From Diaporthe sp. PMI_573 (Eukaryota > Ascomycota > Sordariomycetes > Diaporthales > Diaporthaceae), in NCBI GenBank assembly GCA_021399435.1, contig JAJTUP010000013.1:186001-250000 (forward strand): a stretch of 64,000 nt of DNA, in the 5' to 3' direction. The notes beneath the pieces are model-generated. The model was not told where the DNA came from. It saw only the letters and a program-made list of their open reading frames with translations, and did not search any database. Shown one piece after another: positions 44,612-55,735 of this stretch. The position numbers and the translations under genes are program-made. The first letter of the stretch is position 1. Each line of letters opens with the position of its first letter.

Positions 44612-47488
44612 TTAGGACAGCTCGACTCGGCCTCTCCACCGTCCCCGTTCGACGTGCCACCAGCGGTCTCCAGAGGCACTCTTCTTGTCCACCAGCCCCT
44701 CGGAATTATACGAGTTCCATCGTCCTGTGCACCCTTCTCTCGCCCTGCCAACCTCTTCACCGTCCCTCTCCTTCTCCTTTTCCTTTTCCTTTTCCCTTTC
44801 CTTGCTGCTCTTCCCCCCGCTATCTCGTTTGATGAGTCTTCCCCTGCTGGGCGCACCCTCCCCTCTCTCCTGTTGTCCCGGGACAATACAACAAGGCGCC
44901 ACCCCGGTGCCGAACCCGCCGCCAGCATTACTGCTAACATCGCCTCTCCGAAGCAGGTCCTCGCCCCCGTCGCCGAGCAAGTCGTCCATGACAGCAAGCC
45001 CGCCCCGGGAGTCCGTCCCGCCTTCATCCGGCACAAGGCAGTATTTTATCCGGCTGCTCGCATCGCCGATGAACCCAGCCAGCCCCTCGCTCGACACCAC
45101 CTCCCCAGTCTCGTCCACCACGGTGGCCTCGAAGCGCGGGAACCGCCGCGCAGCCTCCAGCCTCCCCTGCGCCGCCAGCCGCGCCGCGTGCAGGTCGCTG
45201 CCGTACTCACGCGCCGGCAGTAGGCGGAGCTCCTTGCCGCTATCCCTGGTGTCGGATGAGGAACGCGCGCTCGGGTCGTCCATGTTCGCCAAATTGGTGC
45301 AGGATTTGCTGTAACTTTTGGCGCTGGTGGCCTGGCTCACCAGCCCAGCGTTACGGTACCTGTCGCCGGGGAGGTCCGCCCGCTCCCTAGGCTTGCACAG
45401 TGCCTGGAAGAGCCCGTCCGGGTCGTTGGGCACGCGCACCGCCCGCAGCCGCGGGAACCCACCGGCCTTGATGCTGCGCGACAGGATCTCATCTGCCCTC
45501 GTCGCCGCCGCGACGCCGCTCTCGATGATATCCCAGTGCAACTTCTTCAGCGAGCGCGACGCGAGGTACGGCATGAACAGGAATGTGTCATCGCCCACCG
45601 TGGGGGCTGCCGCCTGCACGATGTTGAGGGTCGCAAGGTCACCAAGCTTCGCGAGTAACCGTACTAGGGCGTCTACGCTGTCGATGCCCTGGTGAATCAG
45701 CGTTAGGGTCTCGAGAGAGCTAGCTGCGGGAGAGCGGGCCGCGAATGCTGTCAGGCCCGACGTAGTCACGCCGGCGCAGTGCGTGATACCAAGCTTCTTA
45801 AGCGCCCGCGGCAGCCTCAGGAGGGATTCGTCGTTGAAGGAGCTCTCCGGCAGGTGGGATAGGTACAGCGAGTCGATTCCAGGGAGGAGGGCAAGGATTG
45901 CCGCGACGCTGGCGCTGTCTGGTGACAAGCCTGCGCCGGGCACGCAGTGGATGGTCAGGTGGGTCAGCTCTTTCCAGTTGTCGTGCCGCATCACGAAGCG
46001 ATTGGCGTGCGCTGCTGCCAGCTTCTGGCGGTGATCTGGAACACTGTCGTCCACGGACATGGGCGGCGCCGGCGCCGGCGCCCATCTGGACTGCCTCTTC
46101 CGGGACTGAGATGTCCTTTTCCCTGCGCGGCCATTCTCCGCCGACAGCGAGGACTCGGGTGGTGTCGCCTCGATGGCCCAGGTCATCTCCTTGAGCTTCC
46201 GCCTCGTCTCCAGGGCCTGCAGGAGGTGGCTCTCGCTGCCGTGCCGATAGCTGGGGTAAAAGCCATCCAGCCTCTCGAGGTTGGGACACGCCATCACCAC
46301 CGACGCCACCACGTCATGGTACTTTGTCGCCTCGACGGGCGCACCGTCCGGGAGCGCAGGCACCTTGAGCGACCGCACCACAGCCCCGAGACTCCTGTTA
46401 GCGCGAAGCGTACGCCGCAGGAGCACCAGCCTGGCCGCGTACAGCCCCTTGTACCTCTTGCTCATCTGCGCACCGTCCCTCCCGACAAGCTGAATGTCGC
46501 TGTACAGCGCCTCTCTCGCAACCGCGAGCAGCCTCCTATTGCACAGCGCCACCGCGCAGCAGTCCCGCATCCAGCATGTAGCGCAGCTGTTGCTGCCGCT
46601 GCTCCTGTCATCCATGTGCCCCGCCCTCACATACTCCAGCACCAGCCGCAGCACCTCGGCGGGCAGCCTGTTGAACAGCTCGTCCGGCCCGGGCTTGCGG
46701 GCTCGCGCCGCCGTCGCTTGCTGCTTGATCGGCTCTGGCCGTCTTTGCCACACCGGCGCCGAACTGCGGTACGCGTGCTGCTGGAAGGTGTTGTGGTGTG
46801 CAGGGGGGAACGTCTCGAAGGCGTGCGCCTCCTCGATGACTGGCATGCCGCCCCAGCTGTTGGCGCGCATCCGGCCCTGGCTGTCCACTGTTCCGTCGAA
46901 CGAGTGGAAGCTACCTGGCCGAGGCGCCACCATGCCGCTGCCATTGGACAGGCGCCGCGGCCGCGCGTACATGCCTGGCCTCTGAGGGGCCGGCGCCTGC
47001 TGAGGCTGTGGCAGGGGGTAGGTCTGGGATCGCCGGTTGTTCCTGAGGCTGTAGTGATTGATCTCGGGCGGTACTACGCCGTAGTTCGGGGAGCCAGTGG
47101 AGAATTCCGGCCCAAGCGTCACCTCCCGCGACAGTGGCGATGGCGCCGGGTTCCCGTTCAGGGCGGCGACGTGCGCGGCGAATGCCTGCGATGAGCGCTG
47201 GTTGGCGTGGTGCAGCTCCATACGCGCGCGCACGGGTTGTGATTGTGGTTGTGGATGATTCACCTGGCTCACCGGCCTCCAGTCCACGCCGCTGCTATAG
47301 GGCCGCCTCGACATGTTGGTGTTGTTGCTATAGTTGTCATTATTCTGGGCAGCACGCGCCCGCGCCTGCTGCATCTTGTCCTGGCCCTTGTTGCGCAGCA
47401 GGTCGTCCCACGAGCCGCTGGCTCGCGGCTTGTGCTGGTTCGCCGCCGCCGGCATGGGTGGCCGGGCGACGACGTTGGCAGCTGCCAT
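44612..47488 (-). CDS. Large F-box-like protein with leucine-rich-repeat-like region
   Basis: A 958-residue intronless protein. The N-terminal 260 residues are disordered (SWDDLLRNKGQDKMQQARAR, then Pro/Gln/Arg-rich). An F-box-like motif begins about residue 268 (DELFNRLPAEVLRLVLEYV) and is followed by a Cys-rich segment (SCATCWMRDCCAVALCNRRL) and AREALYSDIQLVG, the usual post-F-box pattern. Residues of about 370-730 show repeated leucine-rich strand/helix units (LERLDGFYPSYR, LKKLGITHCAGVTTSGLTAF, LETLTLIHQG), as in substrate-binding LRR domains. The acidic/basic tail contains a KEREKEKEKEKE tract encoded by a CCTTTT-rich repeat and ends WWHVERGRWRGRVELS. Such proteins couple substrates to SCF ubiquitin ligases; the substrate is unknown. 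Confidence 0.85.
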   Translation of the reverse strand: MAAANVVARPPMPAAANQHKPRASGSWDDLLRNKGQDKMQQARARAAQNNDNYSNNTNMSRRPYSSGVDWRPVSQVNHPQPQSQPVRARMELHHANQRSSQAFAAHVAALNGNPAPSPLSREVTLGPEFSTGSPNYGVVPPEINHYSLRNNRRSQTYPLPQPQQAPAPQRPGMYARPRRLSNGSGMVAPRPGSFHSFDGTVDSQGRMRANSWGGMPVIEEAHAFETFPPAHHNTFQQHAYRSSAPVWQRRPEPIKQQATAARARKPGPDELFNRLPAEVLRLVLEYVRAGHMDDRSSGSNSCATCWMRDCCAVALCNRRLLAVAREALYSDIQLVGRDGAQMSKRYKGLYAARLVLLRRTLRANRSLGAVVRSLKVPALPDGAPVEATKYHDVVASVVMACPNLERLDGFYPSYRHGSESHLLQALETRRKLKEMTWAIEATPPESSLSAENGRAGKRTSQSRKRQSRWAPAPAPPMSVDDSVPDHRQKLAAAHANRFVMRHDNWKELTHLTIHCVPGAGLSPDSASVAAILALLPGIDSLYLSHLPESSFNDESLLRLPRALKKLGITHCAGVTTSGLTAFAARSPAASSLETLTLIHQGIDSVDALVRLLAKLGDLATLNIVQAAAPTVGDDTFLFMPYLASRSLKKLHWDIIESGVAAATRADEILSRSIKAGGFPRLRAVRVPNDPDGLFQALCKPRERADLPGDRYRNAGLVSQATSAKSYSKSCTNLANMDDPSARSSSDTRDSGKELRLLPAREYGSDLHAARLAAQGRLEAARRFPRFEATVVDETGEVVSSEGLAGFIGDASSRIKYCLVPDEGGTDSRGGLAVMDDLLGDGGEDLLRRGDVSSNAGGGFGTGVAPCCIVPGQQERGEGAPSRGRLIKRDSGGKSSKEREKEKEKEKERDGEEVGRAREGCTGRWNSYNSEGLVDKKSASGDRWWHVERGRWRGRVELS

Positions 47489-48639
47489 GGTCTCTTCCGG
47501 GGTCTGTCTCTGCCGGCCTCAGGTGAGAGAGGGTTGTAGGATACTGATCTCCGGGACGGCCTGGCTGAGTTGGTGGGTAGACTAGTTCTTTGTAGAGCGT
47601 AACGATCGACTGCTGCTAGCAGGAGTGAAAAATAAAAGTATAACTAAACGATGGTTTATTGCGCGCTTCAAGACTCAGCCTGGGTGTCGAAACTCTTTCG
47701 TCATCCTCCACTTGCGCGTCCGGAACATTCGAGCATTTATCCCCGTCGACGTCTGATGTTTTCGGGGATTTGTTCAACTCTCGAATAGTAATAGCGGCGG
47801 CAGCAACAATGGGGTATAGTTCCACCTGGGGAGAAGGAGGCGCGGGTCCTGGAAGGACAAGAAAAAACAAAAGCAAGGCTCTCTCAAGTGCTCACTCGCT
47901 GATGTTCGGTCGCACAGCGATGATGAGGCTGAGGCGGGGCCTTTTTCCCGCTCCACGGTCAGCAAGTAGCGTCAGCAGCACTTTTCGGCAGAGCGGCAGA
48001 GCTGAAAATATGGTCGGGTCCGGGGATATGCCACTTCTGTTGGGCGGCTGAGAGCGTCAGCTGCAGCCACAATCGCTCCTGGTGCTCGCCCAAGCGGTTG
48101 TAATGGTAGTCGATTATTGCGGTGGTGGATATCTCTTGGTCTTGTCCCAGCAACACAGCCTCGGCCGAGTCCCGAGAGCTTTGGGGATGGTTTATGTATG
48201 CAGCCGACAGATACTGCTCAGACAGGCAGACAAACCGGCAGACAAAAGAAGATTGAACGAGCGTCTCAGGCCAGGATGGCGTGCAGATGGCAGGGCCAAA
48301 GTGACAGAAAGTTGAAGAATGAAACCAAAGAACAGAGAGAGAGAAACAGGCCAGGTGAAAAGGGACCATGAATGAGTCGCCCAGCGCAGAACCGTCGACG
48401 CAAGGAGGATGTGGTGGAGCTTTACGAGCACGCCGGGGGAGGGGGGGTCTCTCTGGGGGGGGCTCAGTCGTGTTTTGAATGAGCTGCAGCGAATGGGCAC
48501 ATTTTCATCAACAAACTCCACACCTGACCGCCGTCCTTGATCGCCGGCGCATGTTGGGCTATGCCCCATCCGGAGTGGTGCTGGAACGGATTGTTGATTG
48601 TGCCTGGCGATTAAAATAATGAGTCGAGATATGTCGACA

Positions 48640-48640
<1 letters not shown>

Positions 48641-48670
<30 letters not shown>
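48641..48670 (+). repeat. (CA)n microsatellite
   Basis: About 15 uninterrupted CA units in non-coding DNA. Confidence 0.9.
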
Positions 48671-48676
<6 letters not shown>

Positions 48677-49635
48677 TGTGTAGACACACAGCAATAACAA
48701 TATCAAACACCCACATGGCTTGGGTTGCCCGTGCGAATACTTGATTGTCGTCAAATCTCAGACAACGGCAAGGCAGGGTGCTGCCAGTCTGGCCTCGTGG
48801 GTCCCAGGGCGCCCGTGGAAGGGCAGCCCTTGCCTGGACTACAGCTTCAGGTTTATTTATGTAGCAGGAGACGGCCTTAGATCGGTTCCCGGCAGTTCGG
48901 GGAGATTGACACTGGCAATTAGCGCCACGGGGGGGCCGCTTGGCGTCCTGGGTCACTCGGCGGAGGGTGTGGACGGGTCGCTCACTGCCTGACTGCTTAC
49001 TCCAGACTCGTGTTTGGATCATGAGAAAACGCGGTGGGATTCGTCCTTCTCCTGATCGATCCGTTGCTCTGCGTCGGTGGATTTTCTTGCCGCCAAGTGC
49101 CGCAGCCCGACCGGGCCCATGAGACGCTAGCACGTTGGCAGGCTGGCAGGTTGGCGGTTTGAGATGGCCCTGGTTGAAGTTGGCTTGACGGATTGGGGCT
49201 ACGGCGGCGAGACGCCACGAGCTCACCCCCGATGGCGCCAGCCCGCACCAGCCCGCACCAGCCCCCAGGCAGCCAAGTTTATTACCTGGGTAGACGGGCA
49301 GACAGGTACAGCAAAGTGTGGAAATTGGCCTGTGAGAACCCCACGCTATTACCCCAGGGGGCCCTGGCAGCTGGCTGAGCAGCGACCGTGCATGTCGAGC
49401 CGGTCTTTTCTGGTCTGTTCGGGTCTGTTCGAGGGCAGACCTCGGACGGCGGGAGGGCACAAAGACGGAGGCTGCGGCTAGTCAGCTAGTCAGGGGGAGA
49501 AAAGAGATCATCTTGACGATAAAAGGTGCAGCAAAGACCACAAGGCTACAAAGACTGCAAGACTTGGCAGTGGAGATGATGATTACCCAGACCAACCCCC
49601 CCCTCAAAAAAAAAAAATAGGAGCCTTAGGTTAAT

Positions 49636-49698
49636 GGGGGACGATGATGGTGATGATGATGATGATAATGACGATGATGATGGTGGTGGTGGTGGTGG
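49636..49698 (+). repeat. GAT/GGT trinucleotide repeat
   Basis: Imperfect GATGAT units grade into (GGT)n; the acidic Asp-rich frame reading through it is a translation artefact. Confidence 0.8.
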
Positions 49699-52600
49699 AT
49701 CAGGGATCAAGATTGCAATGTTGTACTGGTGGCATATCGATATCGTATCAAGGCAGGTTTTGCATCTGACACAGCAGCATTCGCTCGTTGGCTGCCAGGC
49801 GCCGTTATCAGCCAAGGCCCTGTCCCTGGCAGGGCAGCCATGGTCCTAGCTGCCGATCCGAGTGTGCGGGAAAGAGGAAAAAACACACTGTCAGTCTGTC
49901 ATCAGTCTGCTCAGTGCACACTACAACTACACAGTACCTGAGTACCTATGTATGTATGCAGGGAGCAAGGGGCCGCCCTCCCCTGCCAGCAACTTGCAAG
50001 ACTTGGCTGCACATCACATGCACATGCACAGCAGCGCAACGCAAACGCAACGCAACGCAACGCAACCTCCTTGCGCGTTTCGGCCCGTTGGTTGGCTGGC
50101 TGACCGTGTTTTATGTTTCAATGGACGTATACGTATTGCAGTATCTCGATCACTCACTGCTGCCCTCTCCAAATGTGCGTGGGGGAGACCCGGCGGGGGG
50201 GGCGTAGGGGGCGGGCACAATTGGTTGATGATTGATGATTGTGATAGACACACCCACCCGTCATCGTTTTCCCTTCTCAGATGCCACTTACGACAACCTT
50301 CTCTCCCTGCAGGTCTGCAGGCCTGCAGGGAGGATATGAGGTTGAGGGGAATGAGGTCGGCCAATGACGGAACACAGCAACAACATACGACACACGACAC
50401 GCTCGATACGTTGTGCCGCCGAGGAAAGTTGCCGAGACCCTCGTCCGCCACTACCACCAAGTTTTCTGGTCTTCGTCTCGGTCGCTTCGTTGCCGCGATG
50501 CACGCCTGCCTTGGAGATATCCACTCTTTACAGTAATCCTCTTCTGGTCCAATCCTCCCCCCTTGTTTTTCTTCGTCTCCCTCTCCCCTTCTCCGCCTCA
50601 TCTGTCTTGATTCCCCCGCCTCCTCGAGCTCTCGGGCCATTGCCTCAGATGCTGACGCGCAGAAACCCTGTCGTTGAACCTGGGAGCCCCGCAGAGGGCC
50701 GAGTCAACCGAGCGTGGGTGGCTGGGTGGGGGGTGGGGGGGAACCGGGCTGCCTCGACGCTGAACATTCGGGTGGGTGGGTCATTAAAACGAGCGAACCC
50801 ATGGGCCATCAAATGCCATACCAGAATGCCATACCCGGGACTCGATCGCTTCACCTCGGAACAAAGTGCGATAGTGCGTCTGTCGATGCGAGTAAGCTGA
50901 GGGCAAAGGTGAGCCCGGGAAGACTCTGTCGGCGTCATTGCCGATGTAATTGCGGCCCGGCGACTGTCCAGACTCAATCTCTGCCGGCGTAGACGCAGTG
51001 GCGGGGAAGCATGTGGTCCGTCTCCATCGTCTTTGGCGGCGCTCCCCAGTTATCATGAATCGGCAGCTCATGTCCTCCACAACTGCTGCTCTCTCTCCAT
51101 CGACCGCCTGAGGCCTATGATCAGCGCCTGTCTCGCAGCCAGCATCTCCAACCTCGGGTCTGAAACCTTCCGTATCTGACGGGCCACTGCCTCTCTCGGC
51201 GCAGGTTGCTGAACTCTCTGGAGAAACGTGCCGAGGTGCAGTGCCAAAGGATCGACGAGACCTCGACGATTCCGTGCGTTCTGCTGTGCGCTTCGTCCGG
51301 AGACCATTCGTTGCGTGTGAGACAGCTCATCTTCTGAAGGTTTGCCATCGTTGCGCATACCATACCTACCAGGACCAGCCCGAGGTCATATTGCAGCCTC
51401 GTATGTGCAACAAGAAGCGAAGGGCGCCCGCGTTTACCACCGGGAAATCGTGGGTCCACAAACTTGCGTCCCCTTGATCCATCTGCTGCAAGAATATGAC
51501 GGATGCCAACAATACATGGATGGAGTGGGAGAGTGCAGGCTGCTCGACTACAGCCCCCAGCTACTCCATGGCCCGCCCCAGGCATTAATTCACAACGGTT
51601 GCAGCACTCATTTGTCCTTGTCTACCCTGCCCTTCCACAGCGCCAGAGGCAGCTTCTGGACCCCAGCCCGGGACAGCAACCTGCCAACCATTATCTGGGT
51701 ACATACCGGCCCCGAGTGGCACGGGCTGGGTGGTGATGGTTGTAGATTTTAATATTTCTAGGCACCAGCGCTCGCGGATGCGTGGATCGTGTTCGGACAG
51801 CTACTTCCATTTGCTCAGGTACAGCTCTGCTCAGGTTTAAGTTCTTTATCCAAAGCGATCAAAGTGCTTGAAGGGACTGTGCTGGTGTTCTGTCCAAAGA
51901 CTGCCCCGGTAGAGGATAATCCGAATACTCAGCAACACAACAGTATCAAGCCGCAGCGAAGTCTCAGGTCCAACCACCTATACAAGCCGGCCAAGGTGGC
52001 TGTTTGGGCTTGGCCAGTCAGAACCTCACTCAGGCAGGTCTCGGTAGCGATCTAGTGACCCGCACAGAAAATTCATTCCATGGACCCTAACTTGCCGTAC
52101 TTTTACTTTACTGAGACCCCTTATTGTCTCTTTTATCTCCATATGATATTGGAGGTAGTCCATCGCTCGTGCCGTCAACTTAGGCGCGATACAGCACTAA
52201 TGGCTGACCACGTTCAGCATAAAGAAGGGAGATTGTGAGCTGCTCCTGGCCCTTTCTGAAATCACTAAGAGTTCTTAATCCGTTACAAAGCTCTCGCCGT
52301 CTATTCTTAGCTCAACACCTACTTTCTACTGGTTTTCCAATATTTCACAAGGTACTCTGACCTCTTCTCCCCACATTTGCAAATATTCACGAGGGTATAG
52401 GACGTCGAAGCATCAAAATCACGTCCTGATAATGACTCACGAATGAGGCATGCATCAATGTTTCTCAGCGGTCGAGACAAGAACACAAATATGATGCTAA
52501 CGCCATCAGAGAAAACATTTCGTTACAGGCCCTGCCATTCCCTTGGAAAGAAATTGCAAGGTCAAAATAACAAGTGGGCGCCATGTCGCCATCTTAGTAT

Positions 52601-52800
52601 GAGTCTGTGGTCTCTCTGAGAAGTCAGTCTCCTTTTGCACGGGTGATAGTTACACTTCCGGATTGATGTTGGCCAGAAGTTGACGAGTGACCGCCATTGC
52701 CTCCTTATATATAGTCGTTTCACGCCTGGAACACTGCATGTTCACCTAAACGCCCAGATTCTCATAATCATCATCCAGCGTCGAATTCTCTGCAGTTCAG

Positions 52801-54357
52801 CCATTCGGCCAGTGAGTGGGACGACACAAGGCATACCAGGGGCCATCTAGCGGGATCTCGCGCCTAGCAGCCATGGTGGTCCAGGCCCATCATGTCGTGA
52901 AGAGCCCCGGACCTCGAGAACAACAGGCGACCCCTCAGGGTGGTCGTCGAGAAGCTCACTCTTGTGTTCTCCTGCCCTGGGCCGGTGGATACCCGTTTAT
53001 CCTGATCGGGCCCATATTTTCGGGGATCAGCTACGAGTTCACTGCTTGATCATGGGTTTCAAGCTTGCTTTGAAAGTATCACGGAAGCTTGCGGTCATAT
53101 GGTCTTTGGCGTTGAAGGCTCCGTCTCCTAAATGACTTCAACTTCGGTACCTATGCGAGCACCCAAAAGCAAAGAGACACTCCGGATACCCTTGTTCAGT
53201 GGCGTTCTTTTTAGTTGTCTCAAAGCAGCCGTTGTACAAACGACATGCCTTTGAGAAAGATATCACTGGCCTCTTGGGGAGCTCCATGCTCTGAAATCGG
53301 TGTGACAGTCGAATAACGAGGAGGGGTACGATGCTTCTGTCACCGTTCTGCAAGAGGAACATGGACTCTGTGGGTACTGCAGTATATGATTTCTGTGAGA
53401 CGAACGGGCGATGCTGCAATTTTCAAGACCGTGTGGTGGGCATGCTGGCTCTGATCAGGGGTGAACCAGAGTACGCTGAGGGACAAGGCTAGAGTGTCCG
53501 GGCTGGGCATTCGGCTGATTGGTCATAACCGCGGTGGGTCTGGTGATTTGGTGCAGCCTCGCGTCATAACAGCCTATATACCGTCACATTGGACCCACAC
53601 ATACTAACTTTGTCACTCTTTTAGCGATTTCTATACAAACAGTACCTCGGCTATATAAATCGCTATAATTCGGTTGCCGCCGTCACACAACGCCTAATAT
53701 CAACACTATGGATTTCTTACACCTACTTTACACACCATATATACCATACTTCCGACTGTTTAAATGCTTCCCTTCTATCAGCCCTTTAGCTGAGACGGAC
53801 TATGCACTGCTAGCAGCATAGATCTCCCGGCCAAAAGGCCATGTAGCGCATCTAGGGTACTTTCGGCCATCATCGTTTATCGAGGTCATTGTCACCAGCC
53901 CCCAAAGGTCCCAAGGTTTCACTTTTCCAGCCCTATTGCTTAGCAGAGACAAACAACAAGTGGCAGGGTCGTGTCAGTCGTGCCAATAGCCTTGTGCCCC
54001 ACCACAATCATTCCATCCCAAACCCCGGAAACAGCTGTGTCGTACTAGGATCCATATCTGAATTATCTAGGCATTGACCGTCTTGGCCGGCAGAGCCCTC
54101 TGAAAATGACCCCAGGCTGTCGCCCGGATGCCCAACGACTCTTTTGGCTTCTTCCGGTTGTGCCAGTCATGTCAGTGTGTCAGCCGTGCGTCAGCCGCGT
54201 GGCGGAGGGTGGAATGGTTGACAAACTCCTTGAATAAGACCCGATATGTGGTCCAAAGGAGAAAATATGTCCTGCCTCTCGACTCAAAAGGACTTGCCGC
54301 AAAGTAGGGAATTGATGTTTCGTATTCCGCAGTGCTTCTTGGCTGCTGGCAAGTGGT
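52801..54357. other. Intergenic region containing a repeat relic
   Basis: No gene is supportable. From about 53560 to 53860 the DNA is AT-richer and carries several TATATA motifs, a 9-bp inverted repeat TAGCGATTT/AAATCGCTA (about 53623 and 53666), and the hairpin repeat H3, so it is probably transposon-derived. Confidence 0.5.
53800..53840 (-). repeat. 41-nt hairpin repeat, copy H3
   Basis: On the minus strand it reads GGCCTTTTGGCCGGGAGA and ends with the stem CTATGC/GCATAG and loop TGCTAGCAGT, the same length and layout as H1 and H2 about 39 kb away. The downstream bases GTCCGTCTCA also match H2. Confidence 0.75.
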
Positions 54358-55735
54358 TCAAGGGCCGTGGTGGTAGGACAGAACCCTGAACTCGATCAAA
54401 CCCCCGCAAATTTTGGGTTGGTTTGGTACGGCTGGAAGTGAACCAATCATCACTCTTGCACATTTCGCACGAACTGCCATGAGGCACTGCATCATGGTCT
54501 CCATGAACCGTAGAGCCTGCGGCGGAACGGCGGAGGCGTCTACCTCGTAAAGGATGATCCCGTCGCCCTCGAAGCTCTGCGGGCCGTTGAGTGTGAAGTC
54601 GTCAACAATGTGGCAGCCTGTAGAGAATCTGGAAGTGAGCAATCTTGGCTGGTGAGGTAGTGCTATACAGCGCAGAGTCGACCTACCAAACAACAGCATA
54701 TCCCGTGGCGGTCCGTTGAAATTGCGGATGCAGACGTCATGCACGGGTCGGTCCCTGGATTCACAGGTACGACCGCCCCGTTCAGCTTCCTCATGGGGTT
54801 GACCCGCTGCATCCAGCTCACCGTAGCGGAAAACATGGTATGTGTCGGTCCTCTGGGCTCTGGGAAGGCCCGGGACGACTAGGTAGATTTCCTCGATCCT
54901 CTTCAGCAGGGCAAACCAATGGCCGAAGCAGTCGGTACAGAACTCGACTTCGCCCTCAGAGAACCTCTCGGGCTCGTCCGTGTGGTCTTTACCGCAGTCT
55001 TGGCAGCGGTAGTCGCCTGCGGCGAGATCGAAGCGTGGAAGACCCTGCAGACTCGATGCATGCCCTATGGTTGTCAGCCTGGACTCGTAGGCTCATACTT
55101 TCTCGCACGTATCTTGCGTTGAGCCTCTGGCGGTATCTGAGGACTCCTCCGGAGAACCTCTGTCCGGCGGTCCACAGGTCCCGGCCGTTGCTCGAGACAC
55201 AGAAGATATCGTTGACCATGTTGACCTTGATCTGGGCCAAATTTGTTGGGTCGACGTCAAATGGAGTCTCGATGTTGGTGGGAGGATCGATGAAGGTCGG
55301 CTCAGGGGTGGGACCCAAAGGCATGTCTGAGTTCAGGATGATGGGTGTCAAATTCTGGCTATAGATTGGCTTCGAAGCTGGGTCCAAATCAGTCTTTTCT
55401 CGGCTCCTGAAGTCGAGTCAAGCTTGGGGTCACTGGGAGCAACGATAGGACCAAGCATATGACGAGGTCCCCCAACCAAAAGTTGCTGAGAAAACGAACT
55501 CAGCGTCAAGGAGTGCCATGTGAATTCTGGCAAGAATTCGAGCCCCAGAAAGGCGACTCACTTCTTGTTTGCCGACCTGCACAGCAAAGTTCTCCATAGT
55601 TTCAATGGTTGCACCTTTCAAAGCTCCATTGAAGTTGCTGAACGGCTTTAAGAAATGAGCCTTCGGCGCGAGGGGCGTTTGCTCAACGATCCTCAGCTTG
55701 AGCTCATCAGGCAGATTTCCAATGAAGTCTGACAT
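54358..55735 (-). CDS. F-box-like hypothetical protein with a CxxC zinc ribbon
   Basis: An in-frame model uses exons 55735-55562, 55393-55109, 55044-54687 and 54617-54358, 358 residues. Introns are 168 bp (GTGAGT...AAG), 64 bp (GTGCGA...CAG) and 69 bp (GTAGGT...CAG). The start MSDFIGNLPDELKLRIVEQ resembles an F-box helix. The second exon contains PTFIDPPTNIETPFDVDPTN and IKVNMVNDIFCVSSNGRDLW, the layout of fungal F-box/2EXR-type proteins. The third exon has two CxxC pairs (YRCQDCGKDH and EFCTDCFGHW) about 20 residues apart, a likely zinc-binding ribbon. The first splice is doubtful: an alternative exon 55485 onward (QLLVGGPRHMLGPIVAPSDP) looks protein-like after a standard TCTCAG acceptor but cannot be joined in frame to the next exon. 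Function unknown. Confidence 0.65.

Larger units (their letters stand above)
47489..52800. other. Long low-complexity intergenic region
   Basis: Several frames of 200-420 codons exist on both strands, for example 48192-49460 minus, but they overlap each other, translate microsatellites (Cys-Val repeats) and have no domains. Landmarks are a CA repeat at 48641-48670, GAT/GGT trinucleotide repeats at about 49636-49698, AACGC repeats at about 50036-50066 and a CCTGCAGG-type palindrome near 50308-50332. Parts may be the long 5' region of the F-box-like gene. Confidence 0.55.

Noticed and set aside
44515..44832. Plus-strand frame after a TATATAAA box with a possible signal peptide
   Set aside because: It overlaps the 3' end of the F-box-like gene antisense and ends in Pro-Phe repeats derived from that gene's KE tract.
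45947..47194. 415-codon plus-strand frame
   Set aside because: It is antisense to the F-box-like gene and Arg/His/Pro-rich, a typical mirror frame of a GC-rich gene.
48192..49460. 422-codon minus-strand frame
   Set aside because: It translates a CA microsatellite, overlaps open frames on other strands and shows no domain, so it is a GC-rich chance frame.
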